Shown here: positions 54,422-64,000 of the stretch, in pieces | How the letters are laid out: every line of letters begins with the position of its first letter | How positions within the stretch are numbered: position 1 is the stretch's first letter | NCBI GenBank assembly: GCA_963989385.1 | Contig: OZ022509.1 | Coordinates: 74,732,667-74,796,666, forward strand | Origin: Ctena decussata | Lineage: Eukaryota; Mollusca; Bivalvia; Lucinida; Lucinidae | Direction of reading: 5' to 3' | Length of the DNA stretch: 64,000 bases | Notes under the pieces: generated by a model | Seen by the model: the letters and a program-made list of their open reading frames with translations, nothing else | Told to the model about the DNA's origin: nothing | The model's database searches: none | Translations under genes and position numbers: made by a program

Positions 54422-55099
54422 CTATGCATAAATATTACATATATTACTGCGTAACTGCTCTCTCAATGTCTCAACTTCATATCTCAGCATCTCTGTCTCT
54501 TTCCTTAATTTTTCCAACTCCTGTTTCTTTTTCTTCAGTTCTTGTATCATCTTTGTCTGGTCTTTCAACTTTTCCTTCTGTCTATTCACAATGTGTTTCA
54601 ACTTTTCATTATCTCCCTTTAACTTTACTGCCTCCTTAAGTTGCTTTTTCAAATCTTTAACTTCTCTGCTCAGGTCATTCAAGTTTCCCTCCATATTACT
54701 TGACTTTTCCAGCTTAAGTCTGTCTTCTATTAATTTATGTAATGGAAATTTCATTTCAGTTTTCATCTCTAAAGCTTTGTGACATTTAAGTTCCAAATTG
54801 TTCACAAGATCACTTAGTTTCTGGATTATGATAGCAGGATGAGCATTCTCATCACAGAGATCAGCAAAACTAAGGTCTGTATAGACTAGCGGTACAAGTT
54901 TAGTTGTTATGACTGTGAGTAGTTTCTTGTTAATATTAACTTGTCCACTCTGCAGTTTTCTAAGCTCCTCTGTGAGTTTTTCACTCAACCATGGGTAGTC
55001 TTTACTCAGTTTCTCTTTAAATACGGTGAATGCCATTGGTCCACGAGATGGTAAGTATCTTAGCAACATAGCCACTTGTGTTTCTCTGGAAGTGGTTTT
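54422..55099 (-). CDS. CARD gene exon 2 (rest of CARD, linker, coiled coil, stop)
   Basis: Acceptor TTTCAG|, then KTTSRETQVAMLLRYLPSRG and on through the coiled coil to TLREQLRSNICNIYA and TAG: 225 codons. The frame is open and codon use is coherent throughout. The long single exon carrying half a CARD and the entire coiled coil is unusual beside the split first exon. Confidence 0.88.
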   Translation of the reverse strand, partial: KTTSRETQVAMLLRYLPSRGPMAFTVFKEKLSKDYPWLSEKLTEELRKLQSGQVNINKKLLTVITTKLVPLVYTDLSFADLCDENAHPAIIIQKLSDLVNNLELKCHKALEMKTEMKFPLHKLIEDRLKLEKSSNMEGNLNDLSREVKDLKKQLKEAVKLKGDNEKLKHIVNRQKEKLKDQTKMIQELKKKKQELEKLRKETEMLRYEVETLREQLRSNICNIYA

Positions 55100-56546
55100 C
55101 TGAAAGAAAAATAAAATACAGTAGTGATGTAAAACAACTTTGTTAAAACATAGAAAACTTACTGTTTGTGGTCTTTGAATTTATCTGGTTTGTGGTCTTG
55201 TCTTTGACTAGGAAACATAACAACAAACTGTGGTCTGTGTATTTAGCTGGTTTGTGGTCTTGTCTGTGACTAGTAAACATAACAACAAACTGTGGTCTGT
55301 GAATTTATTTGGTTTGTGGTCTTGTCTGTGACTAGTAAATGTAACAACTGACTGTCTGTGAATTTATCTGGTTTGTGGTCTTGTCTGTGACTAGTAAACA
55401 TAACAACAAACTGTGGTCTGTGAATTTATTTGGTTTGTGGTTTTGTCTGTGACTAGTACATAACAACTGACTGTGGTCTGTGAATTTATTTGGTTTGTGG
55501 TCTTGTCTGTGACTAGTAAATGTAACAACTGACTGTCTGTGAATTTATCTGGTTTGTGGTCTTGTCTGTGACTAGTAAACGTAACAACTGACTGTCTGTG
55601 AATTTATTTGGTTTGTGGTCTTGTCTGTGACTAGTAAACATAACAACTGACTGTGGTCTATGAATTTATTTGGTTTGTGGTCTTGTCTGTGACTAGTAAA
55701 CGTAACAACTGACTGTCTGTGAATTTATCTGGTTTGTGGTCTTGTCTGTGACCAGTAAATTTAAAAGCTGACTGTAGTCTGTGAATTTATTTGGTTTGTG
55801 GTCTTGTCTGTGACTAGTAAACGTAACAACTGACTGTCTGTGAATTTATCTGGTTTGTGGTCTATTCTGTGACTAGTAAACATAACAACTGACTGTCTGT
55901 GAATTTATCTGGTTTGTGGTCTTGTCTGTGACTAGTAAACATAACAACTGACTGTCTGTGAATTTATCTGGTTTGTGGTCTTGTCTGTGACTAGTAAACA
56001 TAACAACTGACTGTGGTCTATGAATTTATTTGGTTTGTGGTCTTGTCTGTGACTAGTAAACGTAACAACTGACTGTCTGTGAATTTATCTGGTTTGTGGT
56101 CTTGTCTGTGACCAGTAAATTTAAAAGCTGACTGTGGTCTGTGAATTTATTTGGTTTGTGGTCTTGTCTGTGACTAGTAAACGTAACAACTGACTGTCTG
56201 TGAATTTATTTGGTTTGTGGTCTTGTCTGTGACTGATAAATGTATAAACTAGACAGTTATTTCTACAGATACACTACCAAACAGTAAATAATTTGCATCC
56301 TGTGATGTTGAGAATTTTAAGCCTAAATTTGCATTTAAAATTTTTTTTTTTTTTTTTTTCGTTCAGTATAATTTATTCCAGAGGGTCTGAAAGTGTTGAT
56401 ATTTTACTTACTGAAATTCTGTCTATTTGTTCTTCGGTCAGTACATTCTCAGCGTAGAGAGAATGTAGAAACGAGGTTGATGGATCTAGGTCTCGTAGCA
56501 GCTCGTCAAAGCACCTATCCAAGGCTCTCCTCTCTTTTTGCTGCAT
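54422..56546 (-). CDS. CARD plus coiled-coil protein (whole gene, 2 coding exons)
   Basis: Exons 56412-56546 and 54422-55099 join in phase 0 into 270 residues. Residues about 5-90 form a caspase-recruitment (CARD) fold: helix 1 ERRALDRCFDELLRDL, then HSLYAENVLTEEQIDRIS (the 'L...G.LT..Q...I' core) and, across the splice, LLRYLPSRGPMAFTVFKEKL with WLSEKL. PSRGP.AF is shared with CRADD/RAIDD. Residues about 90-170 are helical and unassigned. Residues about 181-261 are a Lys/Glu-rich coiled coil (LKKQLKEAVKLKGDNEKLKH and similar). CARDs bind other CARDs; a CARD-coiled-coil layout suits an oligomerising adaptor in innate immunity or cell death. No death domain or caspase domain follows. Partner and pathway are unknown. 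Confidence 0.85.
55157..56232. repeat. 59-63 bp minisatellite, about 18 copies, in the CARD gene intron
   Basis: Unit contains GGTTTGTGGTCTTGTCTGTG, then ACTAGTAAACGTAACAACTG and TCTGTGAATTTAT. Two subunit forms alternate: a 59-bp form with 'gactgtctgtg' and a longer one with 'gactgtggtctgtg'. Several larger blocks repeat as units, suggesting expansion in steps. It fills most of the 1.3-kb intron between the two CARD exons. Confidence 0.95.
56412..56546 (-). CDS. CARD gene exon 1 (first half of the CARD)
   Basis: Starts at ATG 56546-56544 (MQQKERRALD), 45 codons to IDRIS, donor TCA|GTAAGT. The frame stays open a few codons upstream but without another ATG. The 5' UTR could continue to or be spliced near 56577 (TTTAG). 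This is the N-terminal three helices of the CARD. Confidence 0.85.
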
Positions 56547-57179
56547 TCCAATGATGTTGTTATTATCAAACAAAAACTAAATTGTAGACATCAACTAGAA
56601 TATCCAATATTGGATAATAGTGTTTCACTCAAAAAGTTTCTGTTGAAATCAGAATGTGTATACATTCCTGAATTTTCCTAGCCGACGTTCAGCTTCTGTC
56701 TTACTGAGTTTGGTAAGTCCTGAGTGCGACAGTTTTGCTGCGTTGAATCTTCATTTTGTCCTCATGTTTTGTTGGTTGCCTTTTCTCTTACCTCTTTCTA
56801 ATGTGTAACATTTCGGTTTTAAAGTCTCTTACAGTCACAGTTTTTCCTAGAAAAAGATGCTTAAATTGGCATAAGTATTCAAGTTTAACATCAGCCTTGA
56901 AACAGAAAATTCATAGTTATGCTAAAATATTGCAATTGTGTTTGGGTATGTAACCAAAACCATATAGGGATAGGCCTAAAAATAAGAGTATAAGAATATT
57001 TTCAAAAATAGTTGCCTATTATGATTACCTAACTAGTGCTTTGTTTTAATTTCTTGATTAAAATCTGAAAACTTTCCCTTTGGTTTTAAAACAAAAGAGA
57101 ACTTAACATTGATTGAATGCTATTGTCTTTTAAGAAAGCTGATACTTAGAAGTGGCTAATTATAAAAGAACAGAAATTC

Positions 57180-57425
57180 AAGACCCAGTATGATCCACGT
57201 CATGTGATTTCCAACAATGTGGCTTTGGTGACAAGCAAAAGCTTTGATCAGACTGCACATAAGTGCAATCTTATTAGAATCTTTGCTTGTCACATCAGCC
57301 ATCTATGGAAGTGACCCAAGCCATAGAGCCAACAGTGAGACCTCTGTTTACCCTGTTTAAAAGAGAAGAATGGTCTAAATATCACATGAAAAAAATGCCA
57401 CATTGTTGGATGATGTGGCTTATAT
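57180..57425. mobile_element. Palindromic repeat, CCAACAATGTGGC type
   Basis: Ends 'ccaacaatgtggct' / 'gccacattgttgg' and an internal 'gacaagcaaaagctttgatc' / 'tctttgcttgtca' stem. Confidence 0.6.
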
Positions 57426-57539
57426 CTATATTAGTAGATCAGTATTACTTTAGAAAGAGTCACTAAACCTTATGATTTTTCAATACAACATAGACTTACT
57501 GTCATAAGGTAAGATTTTCACAGAGATAAGTCCAGAGAA

Positions 57540-57720
57540 ACAGTGTTCCAGAAAAGAAGGGGTTACAGGGATAATTTAGGGATAATTTTCCATACTTTTA
57601 CATGAAAAACATATGTTGTGTTCTAAATTCTAATGATGGAACACAACATATGTTTCCATTGAGAAATAAGAAAAAATATTTCTGAATTATCCTTGTTAAA
57701 CCTTCTTGTCCAGAAGTCTG
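57540..57720. mobile_element. CAGAGCTC-family MITE, diverged copy
   Basis: 'cagggataatttagggataa', 'acatatgttgtgttc' / 'aacacaacatatgt' and 'attatccttgttaaaccttc'. Fold retained, ends decayed. Confidence 0.65.
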
Positions 57721-57871
57721 AGAACTTAGTCATATTGTGAACATGAAGTTTCTGCTCATGATTGAAATATCGTTTCCCCCTACTGTAGAACTTGAACCTG
57801 TAGAACTTGAATCATGTTCTGATTTGCTGAAAGCCATTCAGATAACCTACCATCCCATAAATAGGACATAA

Positions 57872-57945
57872 GCAAATAGTGCAGATCTAGATCAGACTTC
57901 ACAAATACAGCATTTGACCAGAGTCTACACTATTTGTAAAAGAAA
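57872..57945. mobile_element. Short AGCAAATAGTGCAGATC palindrome copy
   Basis: 'agcaaatagtgcagatctag' and inverse 'accagagtctacactatttg'. Confidence 0.6.
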
Positions 57946-58448
57946 ACCAGACACACTTTAATTGACAAATTAACTCATCCTCTTTATAAGGATAGAATAG
58001 TCCATGGGCATAAACATGCTACTTGTATATATTTCTTGCAAATGTATCTGAGACACTTCTCATCAAGAGGGGCAGATATTTTGCCATAGCCATTAGTGTG
58101 AATGTTGAAACATACCTGTCAGTTAATCACAGGCATAGAAATGTCAAAACATTGCTCTTGGTCCAAATTTAATGTTTTCTGGTACAGTCAAACTTGCAGA
58201 AAACCTGTTTAAACAGGCCAAAATCTGTTATTATATAATCTATAAATGAAACTTGTTTCATTGCCTCAGGTACTCAGATCACGTGAGATAGATATTACTT
58301 CATGTCACATGGTTTGATGAGTTAATGTCGTTCTGTCAGTACAGAAACAAGCGGTAAGACTGCAGTTGCAGATATCAATAAAAGACTTTAACAGAAGAGT
58401 TATACAAATTCGGATGTTGTAAAAATGGAAGTGCAGATGACATCGAGT

Positions 58449-58972
58449 GAAAACTTTGATGAACATGATTATGACTTGTGAACTGCTGCTAAAGGTTGGA
58501 CAAAAATTCACGGTGGCTAACCATTGCCTTAAACATAAATTTCTATAGACATGCATAGTGTGTGTAGGAATCGGCAAGGTAATAGGGATGAGGCCGAAAA
58601 ATAGTGCCCAAACAGTTTCGTTCATTTTGTAACATCGTAATTGAATTTACGCAATAAAAGCAATCAAACATTTTTTCTGATACATTAATGTTTGCAAGGT
58701 CCTTTGGGAGATGTTGAAAACTTTGATGAACATGATTATGACTTGTGAACTGCTGCTGAAAGTTGGACAAAAATTCATGGTTGCTCACATGCTGACCATG
58801 GCCTGAAATGTGGATTTTTATAGACATGCATAGTGTGTGTAGGAATCGGCAAGGTACTAGCGATGAGGCCGAAAAATAGTTCCCAAACAGTTTCGTTATT
58901 TTGTAGCATCGTAATTGTATTTATGCAATAAAAGCAATCAAACAATTTTTCCAATGCATTAATGTTTGCAAG
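58449..58972. repeat. Tandem duplication, period 267 bp
   Basis: Two copies (58449-58699 and 58716-58972) of a block running from 'gaaaactttgatgaacatga' through 'gtgtgtaggaatcggcaagg' to 'cattaatgtttgcaag', with scattered substitutions and small indels. No coding frame supported. Confidence 0.9.
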
Positions 58973-60106
58973 AGTTAACACATTTAGCATACAGAGCTAA
59001 TCGTCCACGAGGCCCTCTATTAAGTGAGCAGTTTTTTTGCCTTCTTCTGGGTGCCTGATTAAGACAGGTTTGACTTTACATAATATAATCTTTTAAACAG
59101 GAGCAATCTGAATAGGTTAAGTAGTGAATAGCAAACAGTGCAGATCCTGATCAGAATGTTGATCTGGTATTTTTACTAAGGCATGTCTTTCCCAGCACTA
59201 ATGGATCTAATGGGCCAGACTCAACCTGCATGGCAGAGGTAGGTTTCTAGCTATTTGTGAGACAAATCTCGCTATTGTCTGAGCTATCTGGGTGCCTCTA
59301 GACCTGACCATTGACTTTCTTAACATTTAAATGCTGTAAAGCTTATCTAGTTTCAGAATAATCAAAATGGCTTTCAATGTTCATGTTGTAGTGAGTCAAC
59401 CTTGGCAGTTATCCAGAAATTTCTATTCAGATTCAGTGGCATTCTTTTATCCCATTGAAATTTAGCCAGTGTCCGAAGTTTTAAGAAAACTCAGTAAAGT
59501 TGGTTAGTTATATTCTGAGGTCCGATATCTACGTGACATTGATTTTCACCTGTTCCTAATAAGAGAATTTAAGTAGATCATTGTACTATGAGACCAATTT
59601 TGCCGATTTAATCTCACCATTTGCGTCATTAGATTTAACAAGGTGTTTGGGTCAAAAGAAGATATCCAAATATAGGTTTTTCATTTAAAATCCTATATCA
59701 CTTTTTCAAATATTGACTAAAGTTCATTATATCAGTTTTTAAACTTGTCATAATTTAAAAGCTTTTTGGTGTAAGAATGGTTATTTTATATTTCGTATGA
59801 GACAAAATACATCAAGGAGTGGATTGATTGTACCAGAGTTCCAATTTCCCATTTAGAACAGCCATGCTGTCAGATTTCCAAACTATTGAGCAAACAGAGA
59901 GACTGAGAGAGAGAGAGAGAGTGTAAACTGAATCTGTTAGATCTACCAGCAGCCATATTTGCAGCTATACCCAGTAGCTCTTTCATGATGGTATTCTATG
60001 ATACTATTTCTTATTCTCCATAAGACTTGTTATGGCTATTTCAGCTGGGTGGTTTTGATGAGGGGCTGGATTACAAATTTACCTATTTATTTGGTTATAA
60101 GACAGT

Positions 60107-60330
60107 TTTTCCCCATCAAACCAACCCAGATCCATCTTAAAGTTTTTCCCCTCCAAACCAACCCAGATCCATCTTAAAGTTTTTCCCCTCCAAACCAACC
60201 CAGATCCATCTTAAAGTTTTTCCCCTCCAAACCAACCCAGATCCATCTTAAAGTTTTTCCCCTCCAAACCAACCCAGATCCATCTTAAAGTTTTTCCCCT
60301 CCAAACCAGCCCAGATCCATCTTAAAAGAC
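60107..60330. repeat. 37-bp tandem repeat, about six copies
   Basis: Unit 'tttttcccctccaaaccaac' plus 'ccagatccatcttaaag'; nearly identical copies, the first and last slightly diverged. The pattern 'agacagtttttcccc...aagacaaatctaaat' resembles single-copy fragments near 21950, 22000 and 44640-44760. Confidence 0.95.
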
Positions 60331-60343
60331 AAATCTAAATTTT

Positions 60344-62681
60344 TAGCTCACCTGAGCACGAAGTGCTCAAGGTGAGCTTTTGTGATCGATATTTGTCCGT
60401 CGTCCGTCCGTCCGTCCGTCCGTCGTCAACAATTTCTTCAAACGACATCTCCTCCTAGACCAGTAGGCCAATTTCAAAATAATTTCACACAAATGTTTCT
60501 GTTATAGCCCTGAACCAAAATTGCTAAAATGGTTCCGCTCCGCTGAACAAAATGGCCGCCAGAGCTAAAAAATAGAAAAACCTTTAATCGACATCTCCTC
60601 TGAAGCCAGTGGCTCGATTTCAAAAAAATTTCACAGAAATGTTTGACTCATGGCCCTGAATCAAAATTGCTAAAACCGTTCCACTCCGCTGAACAAAATG
60701 GCCGCCAGAGCTAAAAATAGAAATCTAAAAATAGAAAAACCTTTAAACGACATCTCCTCTGAAACCAATGGCTCGATTTCAGAATAATTTCACAGAAATG
60801 TTTGACTCATGGCTCTTAACCAAAATTGCTAAAACGGTTTTGCTCGGTTGAACAAAATGGCCGCAGAGCTAAAAATAGAAATAAATCTTAGAATGACACA
60901 GAGGGCACAGTTTTGATCCAATCTTCATGAAACTTTGTCAGAATATTTATCTTAATAAAATCTAGACCAAGTATGAAACTGGGTCATATGGAGTCAAAAA
61001 CTAGGTCACTAGGTCAAATCTTAGAAAAACCTTGTGTACACTCTAGAAGGCACAGTTTTGACCCAATCATCATGAAACTTTGTCAGAATGTTTATCTTAA
61101 TGAAATCTAGACCAAGTTTGAAACTGGGTCATGTGAGGTAAAAAATTAGGTCACTAGGTCAAATCTTAGAAAAACCTTGTGTACACTCTAGAAGGCACAG
61201 TTTTGACCCAATCATCATGAAACTTTGTCAGAATGTTTATCTTAATGAAATCTAGACCAAGTTTGAAACTGGGTCATGTGGGGTCAAAAACTAGGTCACT
61301 AGGTCAAATCTTAGAAAAACCTTGTGTACACTCTAGAAGGCACAGTTTTGACCCAATCATCAAGAAACTTTGTCAGAATGTTTATCTTAATGAAATCTAG
61401 ACCAAGTTTGAGACCAAGTTTGAAACTGGATCATGTGGGGTCAAAAACTAGGTCATTAGGTCAAATCTTAGAAAAACCTTGTGTACACTCTAGAAGGCAC
61501 AGTTTTGACCCAATCATCATGAAACTTTGTCAGAATGTTTATCTTAATAAAATCTAGACCAAGTATGAAACTGGGTCATGTGGGGTAAAACCTAGGTCAC
61601 TAGGTCAAATCTTAGAAAAACCTTGTGTACACTCTAGAAGGCACAGTTTTGACCCAATCGTCATGAAACTTTGTCAGAATGTTTATCTTAATAAAATCTA
61701 GACCAAGTTTGAAACTGGGTCATGTGGGGTCTAAAACTAGGTCACTTGCTCAAATCTTAGAAAAACCTTGTGTACACTCTAGAGGGCACAGTTTTGATCC
61801 AATCTTTATGAAACTTTGTCAGAACGTTTATCCATACACAATCTAAGCCAAGATTGAAACTGAGTCAAGTAGGGTCAAAAACTAGGTCACTAGGTCAAAT
61901 CTTAGAAAAACCTTGTGTACTATCTGGAGGGCACAGTTATGATTCAATCTTCATGAAACTTTGTCAGAATGCTTATCTTTATGTAATCTAGACCAAATTT
62001 GAAACTGGACCATGTCAGGTCAAAAACTAGGTCACTAGCTCAGATCTTAGAAAAACCATGTGGATGCTCTAGAGGGCACAATTTTGTTCCAATCTTCATG
62101 AAACTTTGTCAAAATGTTTATCTCCAACAAATCTAGACCAAGGGAGCAACTGGGTCATGTTGGATCAAAAACTAGGTCAGTAGGTCAAACCTTAGAAAAA
62201 CATTGTGTATACTCTAGAGGGCACAGTTTTGGTTCAATATTCATGAAACTTTGTCAGAATGATTATGTTAATGAAATGTAGGCCAAGATTGGAACTGGGT
62301 ATTGTCCGGTCAAAAACTACCGGGTCAAAAACTACCGGTAGGTCACTAGGTCAAATCATAGAAAAACTTTGTGTACACAATTCTGTGTTTATTGTGCATT
62401 GAATCTTCATGAAAATGTCAGAATGTGTATCTTCATGAAATATAGGCCAAGTTTGAAACTGAATAATGTCTGATCAAAAACTAGATTGCCTGGTCAGATC
62501 TTAGAAAAACATTGTGTACACTCTAGAAGGTACAGTTTTGATCCAATCTAAATGACACTTTGTCAGAATATAGATTAGAAAGTGCAAAACTGCTCCAATT
62601 GAACCATCATCAAATAGATGATCTTCCATGTTATTTCATCATAACTCAGGTGGGCGATTTAGGTCCATCATGGACCTCTTG
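60344..62681 (-). mobile_element. Tandem-core element (HINE-like), largest copy
   Basis: On the minus strand: 5' palindrome GGTCCATCATGGACC (62662-62676), subterminal motif (62646-62655), a core of ten or more 145-bp units ('catgaaactttgtcagaatg', 'aaatctagaccaagtttgaa', 'actaggtcactaggtcaaat', 'cttgtgtacactctagaagg'), three about 130-bp units ('gaacaaaatggccgccagag'), a CCGT/ACGG tract (60395-60425) and a 3' hairpin (60346-60377) GCTCACC...GGTGAGC. Same terminal family as 339-3153 but a different core. The core units carry no conserved frame. Confidence 0.82.
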
Positions 62682-63012
62682 TAATGATTGTTTAGGAAGT
62701 GAAAAAACCCTTTTTATAGCAGGATTAATACAACTGGTTTATATTTGACATCATCTTAGAGGAAGGGAATTCACGAGTCATAGAGCCAATGAAATCTGGT
62801 GTATGGAGAAAGAAAGAAATTATCTCAAAACTACAGTCAGCACCCATCTTGCTTATTTGAATTATTTGGAAAAGATATCACTCAGCCTAATGATGTCAAT
62901 GTAAAACCAGATGTCAGCCAATGAGAAGCAACATTTCATAAAGACATTTGGTTTTTGACAGTCTACCACAGGATATACTGTCACAAATTTTTGACTGTCC
63001 AAATTTTTGACG

Positions 63013-63240
63013 ACCTTGTGTCGTATTTATAAAACGACTTAAGTGGTTGCTATGCTATTGCTAACGCTAAATTTTTATGAAGGAGATTCCCTACAACTAT
63101 GAAATTTGCTCTGGAGGAACAGTCTGAAAAAGACTGTTCCTCCAGAGCAAATTTCATATTTGTAGGGAATCTCCTTCATAGAAAGTCAGCCGTAGCAACA
63201 GCATAGCAACAACTTAAGTTGTTTTATAAATACAGCCCCT
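63013..63240. mobile_element. GGGGCCGTATTCATAAAG palindromic MITE, copy 2
   Basis: Foldback with the same 'ctctggaggaacagtctgaa' / inverse centre; ends decayed (TGTCGTATTTATAAAAC). Confidence 0.88.
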
Positions 63241-63396
63241 TATGTCATTTGTAAGTCTATGAAAATCATGGAAACTACAACAGTCTTGTCTGAGAAATTT
63301 CAGTTCCTGTCCTAAATGGTTGTCATAAATAAGAGACAAATAGTAGTATTAATATTTTATTCAAACACAACTCGTATTCTTGTTTCTAACTCTACT

Positions 63397-63619
63397 GGGG
63401 CCGTATTCATAAAGCCACTTAAGTGGTTGCTATGCTGTTGCTAAGGCTAAATTTCTTTGAAGGAGATTCCCTACAACTATGAAATTTGCTCTGGAGGAAC
63501 AGTCTTACAAAGACTGTTCCTCCAGACCCAATTTCATAGTTGTAAGGAATCTCCTTTATAGATATTTAGCCTTAGCAACCGCATAGCAACGACTTAAGTG
63601 GCTTTATGAATACGGCCCC
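63397..63619. mobile_element. GGGGCCGTATTCATAAAG palindromic MITE, copy 3
   Basis: 223 bp, intact ends, same length as copy 1; 157 bp from copy 2. Confidence 0.92.
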
Positions 63620-63792
63620 TGATATATATCTGAATACAAACAACAATAACAACTGCTCAGTTTATAATGTGACCGTAGAGCCTGAGTTGAAATTTAGAAA
63701 AGATACAACATAAATACAAAGTTTGTTTGCTTTAATATAAATCGTTTCAGAGTTGAAGCGGAAGAGATCTGTTTTAAACAATAAACTGGGCA

Positions 63793-63965
63793 AGGATTAT
63801 GATACCCGAGTCTTCTCTGATGGTTTAGTGGCTTTCCTTTATTTTGCTATTTGCCACTAGCAGTCTGATGTTTAAGTGGCTTTTCTTTATTTTACTATTT
63901 GTCACTAGCAGTGGCAAAGAGCAAAATAAAGGAAAGCCACTTTAACATTAGAGAAGACTTGGATT
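63793..63965. mobile_element. Palindromic repeat, AAGTCTTCTCT family
   Basis: 'agtcttctctgatggtttag', 'tggctttcctttattttgct' and the inverse 'agcaaaataaaggaaagcca' then 'ttagagaagactt'. The left arm is present twice (63795-63855 and 63866-63915). Confidence 0.75.
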
Positions 63966-64000
63966 AGGGTTAAAGTAGCTCATAAATGGCAGCCATTAAG

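Larger units (their letters stand above)
56600..60100. other. Gene-free stretch right of the CARD gene
   Basis: Apart from the MITE copies and the tandem duplication listed, I see no exon with convincing splice sites and protein similarity. A (GA)n run lies at about 59895-59922 and scattered K-type short palindromes occur (59128-59170). Confidence 0.5.

Noticed and set aside
56650..56712. Good plus-strand donor GTTTG|GTAAGT with an upstream TTTTCCTAG acceptor
   Set aside because: Only about 30 bp between the sites and no protein or neighbouring exon to support it.
60900..62560. Protein-coding repeats in the 145-bp units
   Set aside because: 145 is not a multiple of three, frames break between units, and no domain is seen.
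63749..63790. Possible plus-strand exon after GTTTCAG (LKRKRSVLNNKLGKDYDTR)
   Set aside because: The acceptor is good and the phase could fit a continuation of the coiled-coil gene, but the frame runs straight into a palindromic repeat and 16 kb of unrelated sequence intervenes.

Overview
This window is invertebrate nuclear DNA: AT-rich, with short exons bounded by GT/AG splice sites, large introns and a dense load of small non-autonomous transposons. Tandem-core elements with terminal hairpins, many palindromic MITEs and a CARD-coiled-coil gene suggest a bivalve mollusc, most likely a heterodont/venerid-type clam. That placement is inference; no marker gene was compared.

Three protein-coding host genes can be supported. 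(1) ATP6V1H, the H subunit of the V1 sector of the vacuolar H+-ATPase, lies on the minus strand. Its coding exons run from 30125 down to 4148: 14 exons, every splice phase compatible, 485 residues. An alternative first coding exon at 26084-26255 joins exon 2 in the same phase and would give a 523-residue isoform. An ETS site and an M-box/E-box lie just upstream of the main start. (2) A 184-residue coiled-coil protein of unknown identity lies on the plus strand (40431-47815, six coding exons), with a probable promoter near 38.7-38.8 kb and a poly(A) signal at 47906. (3) A 270-residue CARD plus coiled-coil protein lies on the minus strand (56546-54422, two coding exons), with a CRADD/RAIDD-like CARD; it is a probable innate-immune or cell-death adaptor.

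Layout. 0.3-3.2 kb: tandem-core element with a second element nested in it. 4.1-30.1 kb: ATP6V1H, whose introns hold palindromic MITEs, SINE-like pieces, a 5'-truncated LINE (9.87-11.38 kb) and two tandem-core elements. 30.4-38.6 kb: simple repeats, a foldback element with tandem-repeat termini (30.6-32.0 kb), an interrupted tandem-core element (32.3-34.6 kb) and a further tandem array. 38.6-47.9 kb: coiled-coil gene with a 1.4-kb element in intron 1 and a decayed hAT copy in intron 5. 47.9-54.4 kb: transposon-rich spacer. 54.4-56.6 kb: CARD gene with an 18-copy minisatellite in its intron. 56.6-64 kb: no gene recognised, but a tandem duplication, a 37-bp tandem array, a 2.3-kb tandem-core element and several MITEs.

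The strongest structural pattern beyond the genes is that at least six tandem-core elements of different sequence share one blueprint: a 5' mini-hairpin, a subterminal motif, a tandem core, an ACGG/CCGT tract, and a 3' hairpin carrying the inverse of the subterminal motif. This resembles Helentron-associated (HINE-like) elements. The three genes do not form an obvious pathway; ATP6V1H is housekeeping and the CARD gene is probably immune.
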